Origin: Mesorhizobium opportunistum WSM2075
GTDB taxonomy: Bacteria; Pseudomonadota; Alphaproteobacteria; Rhizobiales; Rhizobiaceae
NCBI RefSeq assembly: GCF_000176035.2
Contig: NC_015675.1
Span: 2,546,001 to 2,610,000 of the forward strand
DNA: 64,000 nucleotides
Reading direction: 5' to 3'
Part shown: positions 8,820-16,994 of the stretch, piece after piece
Position numbering within the stretch: the first letter of the stretch is position 1
How the letters are laid out: each line of letters starts with the position of its first letter
Notes under the pieces: generated by a model
Seen by the model: only the letters and a program-made list of their open reading frames with translations
The model's database searches: none
What the model was told of the DNA's origin: nothing
Made by a program: the position numbers and the translations under genes

Positions 8820-9543
8820 ACAGACAGTCGAAGCGGCGGGCGACGGTTCGGGATCGGAGTTCCGCCGGGGCGTGACATCCTGCGCGCCGGTGCTGCTCGG
8901 TACCATTCCCTATGCGCTGGTGCTCGGCGCGCAGGCCACGCAGAAAGGGCTGAGCACGGTCGAGTTGTCCATGATGACGGGGCTGAACTTCGCCGGCGGC
9001 TCGGAATTCGCGGCGATTCAGTTGTGGACGTCGCCGCCGCATATCCTGCTCATCGTCGCCATCACCTTCCTGGTCAACAGCCGTCATCTGCTGATGGGAG
9101 CGGCGCTGGCGCCGTTCCTGCGCGACCTGCCGCGGCGCAAGGTGTTTCCGGCACTGTTCTTCATGTGTGACGAAAGCTGGGCGCTGGGCTTGACCGATGC
9201 CAGACAGCGCACTGCTGCCGGCATCACGCCGGCCTTCAGCCCGCGCTACTACATGGGTGCCGCACTGGCGATGTATCTGACCTGGGTGGCCTTCACCACG
9301 CTGGGCGCCTTGCTTGGCCCGATGCTTGGCCATGTCGAGACCTACGGTTTCGATATGGCGTTTCCGGCGGTCTTCCTGGTGCTGATGCGCGGCATGTGGA
9401 AGGGAGTGGCGGCGGCACGGCCCTGGCTGGTCAGCCTGGTTGTCGCCGCACTCATCTATCTCTTCGTTCCCGGCGCCTGGTACGTCGCGGCGGGTGCGGT
9501 GTCGGGGCTGGTCGCGGCCTGGCTGATGGCAGGTGACGCATGA
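8809..9543 (+). CDS. azlC: AzlC-family branched-chain amino acid permease
   Basis: The 244-residue inner-membrane protein has six to seven hydrophobic segments and matches the AzlC family in the GTIPYALVLGAQA, NFAGGSEFA and NSRHLLMGAAL stretches. AzlC works with small AzlD to export branched-chain amino acids and analogues. The ATG at 8809 gives the family N-terminus but lacks a clear ribosome site of its own; translation may be coupled to the tiny upstream frame ending at 8812. Its last codons overlap azlD by four bases. Confidence 0.9.
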   Translation: MSISQTVEAAGDGSGSEFRRGVTSCAPVLLGTIPYALVLGAQATQKGLSTVELSMMTGLNFAGGSEFAAIQLWTSPPHILLIVAITFLVNSRHLLMGAALAPFLRDLPRRKVFPALFFMCDESWALGLTDARQRTAAGITPAFSPRYYMGAALAMYLTWVAFTTLGALLGPMLGHVETYGFDMAFPAVFLVLMRGMWKGVAAARPWLVSLVVAALIYLFVPGAWYVAAGAVSGLVAAWLMAGDA

Positions 9544-9839
9544 TCGATGGGGCGACCGTTTTCACCATCGTGCTGATGGCCAGCGTCACCTATCTGACGC
9601 GGATCGGCGGCTATGTCGTGCTGCGCAACCGCGTGCTCAGTGCCCGTGCCACGACGGTGATGGAGGCGGCACCCGGTTGCGTGCTGATCTCGGTCATCGC
9701 GCCGGCCTTCGTGTCCCGAAATCCGGCTGATCTCCTGGCGCTGGCCATCACCTTTGTCGCCGCGACGCGCCTGTCCATGCTGCCGACCGTGCTGATCGGG
9801 GTCACCGCGGCGGGTCTGCTCAGGCATTTCATTGGCTAG
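9540..9839 (+). CDS. azlD: AzlD-family small membrane subunit
   Basis: The 99-residue protein has three to four hydrophobic helices, with the family features TYLTRIGGYV near the start and PGCVLISVIAPA in the middle. It starts at the ATGA overlap with azlC, indicating coupled translation and an exporter complex. The 4-base overlap and identical orientation leave little doubt about the pairing. Regulation by the divergent Lrp-type gene is inferred from position. Confidence 0.9.
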   Translation: MIDGATVFTIVLMASVTYLTRIGGYVVLRNRVLSARATTVMEAAPGCVLISVIAPAFVSRNPADLLALAITFVAATRLSMLPTVLIGVTAAGLLRHFIG

Positions 9840-9880
9840 AAACGAAAAAGGCAGGCGGTTAGAAACGAAAAAGGCAGGCG
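9838..9880 (+). repeat. Duplicated 19-bp unit before the terminator
   Basis: AGAAACGAAAAAGGCAGGCG is present twice in tandem (about 9838-9857 and 9861-9880), starting at the azlD stop codon. The second copy forms the left arm of the terminator, so the first looks like a local duplication of it. Confidence 0.6.
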
Positions 9881-9895
9881 CGGGCGCCTGCCTTT
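9870..9895. terminator. Bidirectional terminator between azlD and azoR
   Basis: AAAGGCAGGCGC (9870-9881) pairs perfectly with GCGCCTGCCTTT (9884-9895). A/T flanks on both sides make it usable for the convergent azlD and azoreductase genes. Confidence 0.85.
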
Positions 9896-9916
9896 GATAC
9901 GATGCAGATCCGTCCT

Positions 9917-10552
9917 CTAGGCGGCTGTCGCGACATCCCGGCTTGCCGCCACCACGGCATCTACCTTGGCGGTCGCCTTGGCCAAAGCGGCCGCGACCGC
10001 GTCGGGGCCCATGCTGACGCCTTCGATGCGGATGACATCGACATCGGTCATGCCGAGGAAGCCGAGCACGCCGCGCAGATAGGGAATCGCGTGATCGAAC
10101 TGCACGGCCGCACCTTCGGAATAGACGCCGCCCGAAGCCAATACGACATAGACCTTCTTGCCGGTGACGAGGCCCTTGGGCCCGTTTTCACCATAGGCGA
10201 AGCTCCTGCCGGAGCGGGAAATATGGTCGACCCAGGACTTCAGCGTAGAGGAGATGTTGAAGTTGATGAAGCCGGTGGCCAGGATGACCGTGTCGGCGGC
10301 GAACAATTCGTCGAGCACGACGTCGGAGACGCCGACGACCTCGGCCTGGCGCTGGGTGCGGGCTTCAACGGGCGTGTAGATGCCGGTTGCATAGTCCGCA
10401 TCGATATGCGGCAGCGGGTTGGCGACGAGGTCGCGCACGACAAGCGTGTTCGAGGGATCGGCGGCGACGAGCTTCTCAGCGAATTCGGTGGCGATGCGGG
10501 TCGAGTGCGAGGCAGCGCCGCGCGGGCTCGAAGTGACGAGAAGAATGGACAT
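9917..10552 (-). CDS. azoR: FMN-dependent NADH-azoreductase
   Basis: The 211-residue flavodoxin-like enzyme shows the FMN phosphate motif SSPRGAASHSTRIA near the start, a central FINFNISSTLKSWVDHI segment and a GPKGLVTGKK strand, all typical of AzoR/AcpD proteins. The family reduces azo compounds and quinones by two-electron transfer. The start at 10552 has GGAGAG upstream; a longer in-frame extension would run into the divergent LysR gene. The LysR gene across a 108-base gap is the likely regulator, as in quinone- or thiol-stress circuits. Confidence 0.92.
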   Translation of the reverse strand: MSILLVTSSPRGAASHSTRIATEFAEKLVAADPSNTLVVRDLVANPLPHIDADYATGIYTPVEARTQRQAEVVGVSDVVLDELFAADTVILATGFINFNISSTLKSWVDHISRSGRSFAYGENGPKGLVTGKKVYVVLASGGVYSEGAAVQFDHAIPYLRGVLGFLGMTDVDVIRIEGVSMGPDAVAAALAKATAKVDAVVAASRDVATAA

Positions 10553-10600
10553 AGCGGGTCTCTCCAGTGGAATGAATTGTCCCGCCACATATGGGGCTAT

Positions 10601-10642
10601 CGATCCATCGGATAAACTGGTATATTTTCTATACGATCCATC
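10601..10642. promoter_or_regulatory. Possible LysR operator between azoR and its regulator
   Basis: CGATCCATC occurs twice in direct orientation (10601-10609 and 10634-10642), flanking an AT-rich stretch with the partial palindrome TATATTTTCTATA (10621-10633). Position between divergent promoters suggests binding by the adjacent LysR protein. Confidence 0.4.
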
Positions 10643-10660
10643 AATAAAATAGATATCGTC

Positions 10661-11614
10661 ATGCAACCCAATCCGACACTCGACCAGCTGCAGATCCTTG
10701 TCGCCGTAGCCGACACCGGGAGTTTCTCGGCCGCCGGCCGCAAGCTCAACCGGGCTCAATCCGTCATCAGCTATGGCATCGCCAATCTCGAGGCGCAGCT
10801 TGGGCTCAAGCTGTTCGAGCGCGAGGGCACGCGCGAGCCGCAACTGACCGAGATCGGCCGGGCGATGCTGGAGGATGCAAGGCGCATGATTGGCGTGCTG
10901 CAGCGTATGCGTTCGCGCGCCGACGGCCATCATCACGGGCTGGAAGCCGAGGTGGCGCTCTCGGTCGATGCGTCGTTGCCCTCATCGGTACTGGTGCGGG
11001 TGCTGAAGGCGTTCGAGATGCAGTTTCCGACCGTGATGCTGCGCCTGCATATCGGCACGCTCGGCCTGATCCCCGATCATGTGGTCAGCGGACAGGCCGA
11101 TCTCGGCATTGGCGGCTTGCTGGGCGATGTCGACGTGCATCTGGTGCGTATCGGCTTCATGTCGATCGTGCTGGCCGCAGCCCCCAGCCACCCGCTGGCG
11201 CTGCTGCCGAAACCGCTGGCGCTCGAGGATGTGCGTGAACACACCCAGCTTGTCGTGACCGATCAGTCCGAACGCACCAAGGGACGCGATTTCGGGGTCT
11301 TCGCCTACCGGACCTGGCGTCTCACGGATATGCGCACCAAACACATGCTGATGCGCGAGGGCCTCGGCTGGGGCGGCCTGCCGCGCTGGCTGATATCAGA
11401 CGATCTGGCAAGCGGCCGGCTGGTGGAAATCGACCTTGAACCCTTCAGCGAGGTGCGCTCGCCGCTGTTTGCCATGCATCGCAACGACACCAGCCCGAAG
11501 CCGGCGGCCGCCTGGCTGATCGAGCGGTTCAAGCGCGGGCTTGGCTGCTTCAACGAGTTCGAGCCGGGTGAGGTGCCCGCGGAAGAGCCGGAAACGTCCA
11601 ACGCGCAAGGGTGA
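10661..11614 (+). CDS. LysR-family transcriptional regulator
   Basis: The 317-residue protein has the LysR winged helix (LDQLQILVAVADTGSFSAAGR, then RAQSVISYGIANLEAQLG) and an effector domain. The sensor half is of the group with a direct DxxxxVxxxADLGIGG pattern. The C-terminal 20 residues are acidic and Pro-rich (PGEVPAEEPE), beyond the usual domain end. It is divergent from azoR, which it probably controls in response to quinones or electrophiles. Confidence 0.92.
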   Translation: MQPNPTLDQLQILVAVADTGSFSAAGRKLNRAQSVISYGIANLEAQLGLKLFEREGTREPQLTEIGRAMLEDARRMIGVLQRMRSRADGHHHGLEAEVALSVDASLPSSVLVRVLKAFEMQFPTVMLRLHIGTLGLIPDHVVSGQADLGIGGLLGDVDVHLVRIGFMSIVLAAAPSHPLALLPKPLALEDVREHTQLVVTDQSERTKGRDFGVFAYRTWRLTDMRTKHMLMREGLGWGGLPRWLISDDLASGRLVEIDLEPFSEVRSPLFAMHRNDTSPKPAAAWLIERFKRGLGCFNEFEPGEVPAEEPETSNAQG

Positions 11615-11748
11615 GCTCGGCGATGGCCGAACGAGGACGTCAGGCCGCAACAAGGCATTGCCGTTCCCTTGTTGGCAGCCGGCTTGGCACCCGGCGCCTC
11701 AAATAGATTGCGATCGAACTCTATCTCTGATATAAATGTCGAACGAAA

Positions 11749-11759
11749 TCTAAATTAGA
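11749..11759. promoter_or_regulatory. Candidate TetR operator
   Basis: TCTAAATTAGA is a perfect 11-base palindrome eight bases before the ATG of the TetR gene, in an AT-rich promoter region. Autoregulation is the likely use; the site is short, so chance cannot be excluded. Confidence 0.4.
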
Positions 11760-11766
11760 GGTCGAC

Positions 11767-12348
11767 ATGAGAGTGAGCCGTGCGCAGGCGGAAGCAAATC
11801 GCGAAGCGGTGATCGACGCCGCGAGCCGGCTTTTTCGAGAGCATGGCTTCGATGGCATCGGGCTGAAGGACCTGATGAAGGGCGCCGGCCTCACTCAGGG
11901 TGGGTTCTACAAGCAGTTCGAATCCAAGGACGATCTGGCCGCACAAGCATCGAGGCGGGCGATGGAGCACGCGACCCGGAGATGGTCGGCCGCTGCCGCC
12001 GCAAGCCCTGACCCGCTCGAGGCCGTGATCGGTTTCTACCTTTCACCCGGACATCGCGAAACGAAGGGCGAGGGTTGTCCATTGGTGGCGCTTGGCTCGG
12101 ACGCGGCGCGTCAAAGCGAGGAGGTGAGAGAGCCATTCCAGGATGGCATCGCGGCTCACCTCGAGATTCTCGACCAATTGATACCTGGGGCCGAGGGACC
12201 GGGAGACCATCGCAAAGCCATGGCGGTGCTGTCGCTCATGGTGGGTGCTGTAACGATCTCCCGCATACTGAAAGATGAGGAGATGTCGCGGCGTTTTCTC
12301 AGCGCTGCCGCTGGCGAGGTCAGGCAAATTGCGGCTTCGCGGGAATAG
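11767..12348 (+). CDS. TetR-family transcriptional regulator
   Basis: The 193-residue regulator has the TetR HTH at about 12-58 (AVIDAASRLFREHGFDGIGL, then LTQGGFYKQFESKDDL). The ligand domain carries the motif KGEGCPLVALGSD, seen in a TetR subgroup (TetR_C_16-like). The ATG follows an AT-rich region with a short palindrome. The ketoacyl synthase and SDR genes follow on the same strand after 121 bases, and may be its regulon, though they have room for their own promoter. Confidence 0.9.
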   Translation: MRVSRAQAEANREAVIDAASRLFREHGFDGIGLKDLMKGAGLTQGGFYKQFESKDDLAAQASRRAMEHATRRWSAAAAASPDPLEAVIGFYLSPGHRETKGEGCPLVALGSDAARQSEEVREPFQDGIAAHLEILDQLIPGAEGPGDHRKAMAVLSLMVGAVTISRILKDEEMSRRFLSAAAGEVRQIAASRE

Positions 12349-12487
12349 CTCCGCTCCGGTACGCACTGCGCACGTTTGACGACCTCGCGGCGCGCCATTC
12401 GCCGAAATGAACAAGCGGTGATCGCGATGTGGTCGCCACGACGCTGTCGCGCGAAGGGGATCCAACAGAATGACAACCGGAGTAAAC

Positions 12488-13792
12488 ATGCGTCGTATCG
12501 TTATTACAGGCATGGGAGCAGTTAGCCCGCTCGGAGCCAACGTGGCGACTTCCTGGTCCCGCCTCTTGGCTGGTCGCTCGGGCATCCGGAGGCTTGCGGA
12601 CGATGTCGTGGGAGACCTGCCGGCAAAGATCGGCGCAACGGTTCCCTCCCTGCAGGAAGACCCCGAAGCCGGCTTCGACCCAGACACCGTCCTGGCCCCG
12701 AAGGAACAGCGCAGGGCAGACCGCTTCATCCTCTTCGCACTGGCGGCGGCGGAAGAGGCGCTGTCCCAGGCGAAGTGGAAACCAGTCTCGAACGATGACA
12801 AGGCCCGTACCGCGACGATCATCGCTTCGGGTGTCGGAGGATTTCCGGCGATAACCGAAGCTGTGAGAACCGTCGATCAGCGCGGTGTTCGGCGTCTGTC
12901 GCCATTCACCGTGCCATCGTTCCTGGTGAACATGGCCGCGGGACAGATTTCCATCCGATACGGCTTCAAGGGACCGCTTGGCGCTCCGGTGACGGCGTGC
13001 GCGGCCGGCATTCAGGCGATCGGCGACGCGGCGCGTCTTATCCGCGCCAATGAAGCCGACATCGCGGTGTGCGGCGGAACCGAAGCCTGCATGAACGCGG
13101 TCAGTCTCGGCGGTTTCGCGGCGGCACGCTCCCTCTCGACATCCTTCAATCACCGTCCCGATCAGGCCTCCCGTCCGTTCGACATGTTGCGTGACGGCTT
13201 CGTCATGGGTGAGGGGGCCGGTGTCCTGGTCGTCGAGGCATTGAGCCACGCGCTCGCGCGTGGCGCCAAGCCGCTCGCCGAGCTCGTCGGCTACGGCACG
13301 ACGGCGGACGCTTATCACATCACATCGGGTCCCGAGGATGGCGACGGTGCGCGCCGAGCCATGGAGATCGCGATCAGCCAAGCGGGCATTTCGGCACGGG
13401 ACGTCCGCCATCTCAATGCGCACGCGACCTCCACGCCGGTCGGCGATGCCGGGGAGATCGAGGCGATCAAAAGGGTCTTTGGCGCGGATTTCAGCATAGC
13501 TGTCAGCGGGACAAAGGCGGCGACCGGACATCTGCTGGGAGCGGCCGGCGGGCTTGGCGCCATCTTCACGATCCTTGCGCTCAGGGATCAGGTCGCGCCG
13601 CCGACGCTCAACCTGACTGCCCCCGATCCGACCGGCGACGGGATCGATTTCGTCGCAAACCAAGCCCGGCCAACGGAGATGGACTACGCGATCTGCAATG
13701 GCTTCGGCTTTGGAGGGGTCAATGCCAGTGCGTTGTTCCGGCGCTGGACGGACAAGTCATCCAGCGCGAGCGCCGAAGGATCCTCCGGCTGA
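12488..13792 (+). CDS. Beta-ketoacyl-ACP synthase II-like (KAS)
   Basis: The 434-residue thiolase-fold enzyme begins RRIVITGMGAVSPLG. The active-site Cys is in TACAAG near residue 180, and the two His are in NAHATSTPVGD and GTKAATGHLLGAAGG, so the Cys-His-His set is complete. It condenses malonyl-ACP with acyl chains. The start at 12488 has GGAG five bases upstream; ATG 12470 would add six residues. It is probably a second FabF-like copy because it is not next to acpP or fabG; with the SDR gene downstream it may serve a specialised acyl product. Confidence 0.88.
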   Translation: MRRIVITGMGAVSPLGANVATSWSRLLAGRSGIRRLADDVVGDLPAKIGATVPSLQEDPEAGFDPDTVLAPKEQRRADRFILFALAAAEEALSQAKWKPVSNDDKARTATIIASGVGGFPAITEAVRTVDQRGVRRLSPFTVPSFLVNMAAGQISIRYGFKGPLGAPVTACAAGIQAIGDAARLIRANEADIAVCGGTEACMNAVSLGGFAAARSLSTSFNHRPDQASRPFDMLRDGFVMGEGAGVLVVEALSHALARGAKPLAELVGYGTTADAYHITSGPEDGDGARRAMEIAISQAGISARDVRHLNAHATSTPVGDAGEIEAIKRVFGADFSIAVSGTKAATGHLLGAAGGLGAIFTILALRDQVAPPTLNLTAPDPTGDGIDFVANQARPTEMDYAICNGFGFGGVNASALFRRWTDKSSSASAEGSSG

Positions 13793-13866
13793 GATTGCCC
13801 CTGACCGCGCCCGCGCATGCCGCATTTCAAGAACACAAATCCAGCTCAAAGAAAGAAGCGAATTCC

Positions 13867-14682
13867 ATGAACAAGATCAATCCCGGCGTCGCCTTGGTGA
13901 CAGGGGCATCTTCCGGCATCGGCCGCGCTACGGCTGATGCCTTGCTAAGCGCGGGCTATCGCGTATTCGGAACCAGCCGTCGCACGGCCTCCAAGCAATC
14001 CGACGGCGTTACCATGCTGACCTGCGACGTGACCGATGATGCGTCTGTCGCGAAACTCGTCGATGACGTCCTGGCCAAGGCCGGACGCATCGACCTGCTC
14101 GTCAACAATGCCGGCATGGGTCTGTTTGGCGGTGCGGAGGAGTCCTCGACCGCCCAGGCCCAGGCGCTGTTCGACGTGAACGTCTTCGGCGTCTTCCGCG
14201 TGACCAACGCGGTGTTGCCGGCAATGCGGCGCCAAGGGAAGGGCAGAATCGTCAATCTGAGTTCGGTACAGGGGTTCATCCCAGCCCCCTATTTCGCGCT
14301 CTACGCGTCGACCAAACATGCCATCGAGGGCTATTCCGAATCGCTCGATCACGAATTGCGCCCGTTCGGCATTCGCGTTTCGCTGGTGGAGCCGGCCTAC
14401 ACCCGTACTTCATTCGAGGACAATCTCGCCGCCCCCGATCAGTTGCTCGATATCTATGACTCCGCGCGCTCCGGCATGACCATGGCCGTGCGGAAATCGA
14501 TGGAAAAAGGCGATGCGCCCGAAGTGGTAGCGGCGACGATCTTGGCCGCTGCGGTCGATCCCGCTCCGAAAAAGCGCTATGCGGCGGGAAAGATGGCGCG
14601 CCAGGTCAGTTTGCTGCGCCGCTTCGTCCCCGCATCCGCATTCGACAAAAGCCTGAGAAGGCAACTCGGGCTGCCGGTCTGA
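13867..14682 (+). CDS. Short-chain dehydrogenase/reductase
   Basis: The 271-residue classical SDR has the cofactor motif TGASSGIG near residue 13, NNAG near 84, catalytic Ser in NLSSVQG near 135 and YASTK near 148. The sequence GTSRR after strand 2 suggests NADP preference. It follows the KAS gene by 74 bases in the same direction, and a ketoreductase after a condensing enzyme suggests a joint acyl-processing role; this is inference. A fabG-like or retinol-dehydrogenase-like substrate is equally possible. Confidence 0.9.
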   Translation: MNKINPGVALVTGASSGIGRATADALLSAGYRVFGTSRRTASKQSDGVTMLTCDVTDDASVAKLVDDVLAKAGRIDLLVNNAGMGLFGGAEESSTAQAQALFDVNVFGVFRVTNAVLPAMRRQGKGRIVNLSSVQGFIPAPYFALYASTKHAIEGYSESLDHELRPFGIRVSLVEPAYTRTSFEDNLAAPDQLLDIYDSARSGMTMAVRKSMEKGDAPEVVAATILAAAVDPAPKKRYAAGKMARQVSLLRRFVPASAFDKSLRRQLGLPV

Positions 14683-14728
14683 GACGGGCGTTGGTTTACC
14701 GCTGTTTCGAAGGAAACGATGAATCGCG

Positions 14729-15322
14729 TCAGGCGCGGGACAGTCCGTCGATCAGCGCCATGAGAACGGCGCGATAGTCCTCGGTCGAGGCGCCGGCCTC
14801 GATGGCAAGTGCCGCGCGGTCGAACGCAGCAGCAAGCAGCGCGGTCAGTGCTTCCGCCGGCAGTCGTGTCATCGTGTTGGCGCGCATGGCCGTGACCAGG
14901 CCCTCGCGCAGCGCGCGGTTGCCGTGGCGGTTGTCGATCGCGTCCATGGCGGCGCGGCCGAGCACGGCAGGGCCATCAAGCAGCAACAACCGCGTGCGGC
15001 CGGGCACGCGCATGGCGGCGAGATAGGCGTCCGAGCCGGCGATCAATGCATCGCGGGCTTCCAGCGAGGAAGGGGAGGCGCGATCGATCTCGTCGGCCAC
15101 TGCCTGCGCCTCCTGCTCGACCACGGCGGCAAACAGCGCCTGCTTGTCGGCAAAGTGGTGGTAAAGCGCGCCACGCGTCACGCCGGCGGCGGCGGCGATC
15201 TCCGGCGTGCCCGTCTCGGCATAGGATTTTTCCGTGAACAGTTTTCGCGACGCCGCGATCAGGTAGGCGCGCGTCGCCTCGGTGCGGTCGCGGTTGGAGC
15301 GACGCGCGGATTCTTGTTGCAT
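14729..15322 (-). CDS. TetR-family transcriptional regulator
   Basis: The start at 15322 gives 197 residues beginning MQQESARRSNRDRTEATRAYL; an upstream in-frame start would add eight residues read through the operator. The HTH covers about 12-60 (LIAASRKLFTEKSYAETGTPEIAA then VTRGALYHHFADKQALF), matching the well-known AcrR-like group. It is divergent from the VOC gene, and two strong palindromes fill the short gap between them, so mutual repression is likely. Confidence 0.92.
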   Translation of the reverse strand: MQQESARRSNRDRTEATRAYLIAASRKLFTEKSYAETGTPEIAAAAGVTRGALYHHFADKQALFAAVVEQEAQAVADEIDRASPSSLEARDALIAGSDAYLAAMRVPGRTRLLLLDGPAVLGRAAMDAIDNRHGNRALREGLVTAMRANTMTRLPAEALTALLAAAFDRAALAIEAGASTEDYRAVLMALIDGLSRA

Positions 15323-15366
15323 ACATACAGCCTGTATGTAATTCAATTTACATGCAGACTGTATGT
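15322..15366. promoter_or_regulatory. Tandem palindromic TetR operators
   Basis: A perfect palindrome ACATACAG-C-CTGTATGT lies at 15323-15339 and a one-mismatch copy ACATGCAG-A-CTGTATGT at 15350-15366, 27 bases apart. They cover the gap between the TetR start codon and the VOC gene. This is the size and symmetry of TetR operators, with two dimers bound. Confidence 0.8.
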
Positions 15367-15387
15367 TAGTTGACGGGAGAAGGAAAG

Positions 15388-15813
15388 ATGAAGACCACGA
15401 GCTATTATCCGGTGCTGATGACCGGCGACGTCGCCGGCACGGCGGGCTTCTATGTCGAGCATTTCAGCTTCAAGCCGCTGTTTGAAAGCGACTGGTACGT
15501 GCACCTCCAATCGGTGGAGAGCAGCAGGGTCAATCTCGGCATTGTCCAGGGCGACCACGAGACGATCCCGCAGGAGGGGCGGGGGCGCATATCAGGCCTG
15601 CTGATCAATTTCGAGGTGCGCGATCCCGATGCGGTCTACGAGCGGATTCTTGCCGCCGGGCTGCCGATCCTGCGAACGCTCCGCGACGAACCTTTCGGCC
15701 AGCGCCATTTCATCACCAAAGACCCCAATGGTGTGCTGATCGACGTGATCAAGCCGATCCCGCCCAGCGACGAATTCCTGGCAAAGTACGCGCAGGGCGC
15801 GGCGGGGAGGTGA
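15388..15813 (+). CDS. VOC-superfamily (glyoxalase/bleomycin-resistance) protein
   Basis: The 141-residue protein fits a single VOC module with two beta-alpha-beta-beta-beta units: [20 protein letters not shown] at the start and the second half around [18 protein letters not shown] and [17 protein letters not shown]. The family includes metal-dependent lyases, dioxygenases and antibiotic-binding proteins. The ATG at 15388 has GGGAGAAGGA just upstream. The divergent TetR gene and the tandem operators point to induction by a small molecule that is probably also its substrate or ligand. Confidence 0.88.
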   Translation: MKTTSYYPVLMTGDVAGTAGFYVEHFSFKPLFESDWYVHLQSVESSRVNLGIVQGDHETIPQEGRGRISGLLINFEVRDPDAVYERILAAGLPILRTLRDEPFGQRHFITKDPNGVLIDVIKPIPPSDEFLAKYAQGAAGR

Positions 15814-15818
15814 GGCCG

Positions 15819-16769
15819 CTAGCCAGCCCGCGCCACCGGCGTCACCGTCACCTGGCTGATGCCGGTGCGACGCACCACGGTGCATAGCGTCTCGCGGCCG
15901 ATGCGTTCGGCGTCGAGCATGCGCACGAGGTCATCGACACCAGTGACCGGACGCCCATCGATGGCGGCGATGATGTCGCCCTCCTTGAGGCCTGCCCTGG
16001 CCGCCGGGCCGTCCTTCTCGATGCTGCGCAGGCGCACCGCCGTCTTGCTCGACACTTGCGACAGCAGCGCCGCGCGGCGCGGCAGGTTGACGGTGTCGGC
16101 CGAGATGCCGATGAAGGCGCGGCGCACGCGGCCGAAGCGGATGATTTCCGAAATGACGAACCTGGCGGTGTTGGAGGCGACCGCGAAGGCGATGCCTTGC
16201 GCACCGTGGATCATGGCGGTGTTGACGCCGATGACCTCACCGGCCGACGACACCAGCGGCCCGCCGGAATTGCCCGGATTGAGTGCCGCGTCGGTCTGGA
16301 TGACATCGTCGATCAGCCGGCCGGTCGAGGCCCTCATCGAGCGGCCGAGCGCGGAGACGACGCCCGAGGTGACGGTCCATTCGAAGCCGAGCGGGTTGCC
16401 GATGGCAATGGCGATCTGGCCGCGCCGCAGCCGCTTGGAATCGCCAAGCGGCGCGACATCGACGAAGCTGCCGTCGGCGCGCACCAGCGCGATGTCGGTG
16501 TCGGGGTCGCGGCCAAGCACGTGGCCTTCGCTGGAGGCGCCGTCGGGCATCGAGACGCGCACCGTTCTGGCGTCGCCGACGACGTGGAAGTTGGTGGCGA
16601 CCAGCCCGTCCGGCGCAATGACGAAGCCGGAGCCGTGGCCGCCTTGGCCGCCGAGCCGCTCGATGCGGCAGACGGCCGGACCGATGCGGTCGACCGCGTC
16701 CGCGACGGTCATCGAATAGGCGTCGAGCAATGTATCGTCGGGTTCGAATTTGGCGGCGGCGAGGGCCAT
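15819..16769 (-). CDS. DegP/HtrA-like serine protease with PDZ domain
   Basis: The 316-residue S1C-type protease has the full triad: His62 in TNFHVV, Asp92 in DTDIAL and Ser168 in GNSGGP. A PDZ domain follows at about 225-310 (KDGPAARAGLKEGDIIAAIDG). It has no signal peptide or membrane anchor, unlike most HtrA proteins, so it may act in the cytoplasm. Its divergent neighbour is a homologue lacking all three catalytic residues, which suggests a regulator-enzyme pair. Confidence 0.9.
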   Translation of the reverse strand: MALAAAKFEPDDTLLDAYSMTVADAVDRIGPAVCRIERLGGQGGHGSGFVIAPDGLVATNFHVVGDARTVRVSMPDGASSEGHVLGRDPDTDIALVRADGSFVDVAPLGDSKRLRRGQIAIAIGNPLGFEWTVTSGVVSALGRSMRASTGRLIDDVIQTDAALNPGNSGGPLVSSAGEVIGVNTAMIHGAQGIAFAVASNTARFVISEIIRFGRVRRAFIGISADTVNLPRRAALLSQVSSKTAVRLRSIEKDGPAARAGLKEGDIIAAIDGRPVTGVDDLVRMLDAERIGRETLCTVVRRTGISQVTVTPVARAG

Positions 16770-16994
16770 GGAAGGGCTCCGTGTTTTCAGGCGTGGCGAT
16801 GCCTTTTTCCTTTAGGTGCCGTTCTCCCGAAACCGCTGAGCACTTTTGGGCGACACGCACTATATGTGCGGAGCGGCCGGAAGCGCCGCGACCTGACCAG
16901 ATGGCCAGTCAAACCGGCAACTAGCCGTCAGGCGAGTACCTTCCAGCGTGCTGCCGCGCGATATCTGGGACATGCAAGAACCCAGGAGGCCATT

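Noticed and set aside
12043..13663. Long minus-strand frames opposite the KAS gene
   Set aside because: They are antisense to a clearly functional enzyme and show no domain.
16056..16994. Long extension upstream of the pseudoprotease
   Set aside because: It runs antisense to the active protease gene; AGGAGG and homology place the start at 16995.
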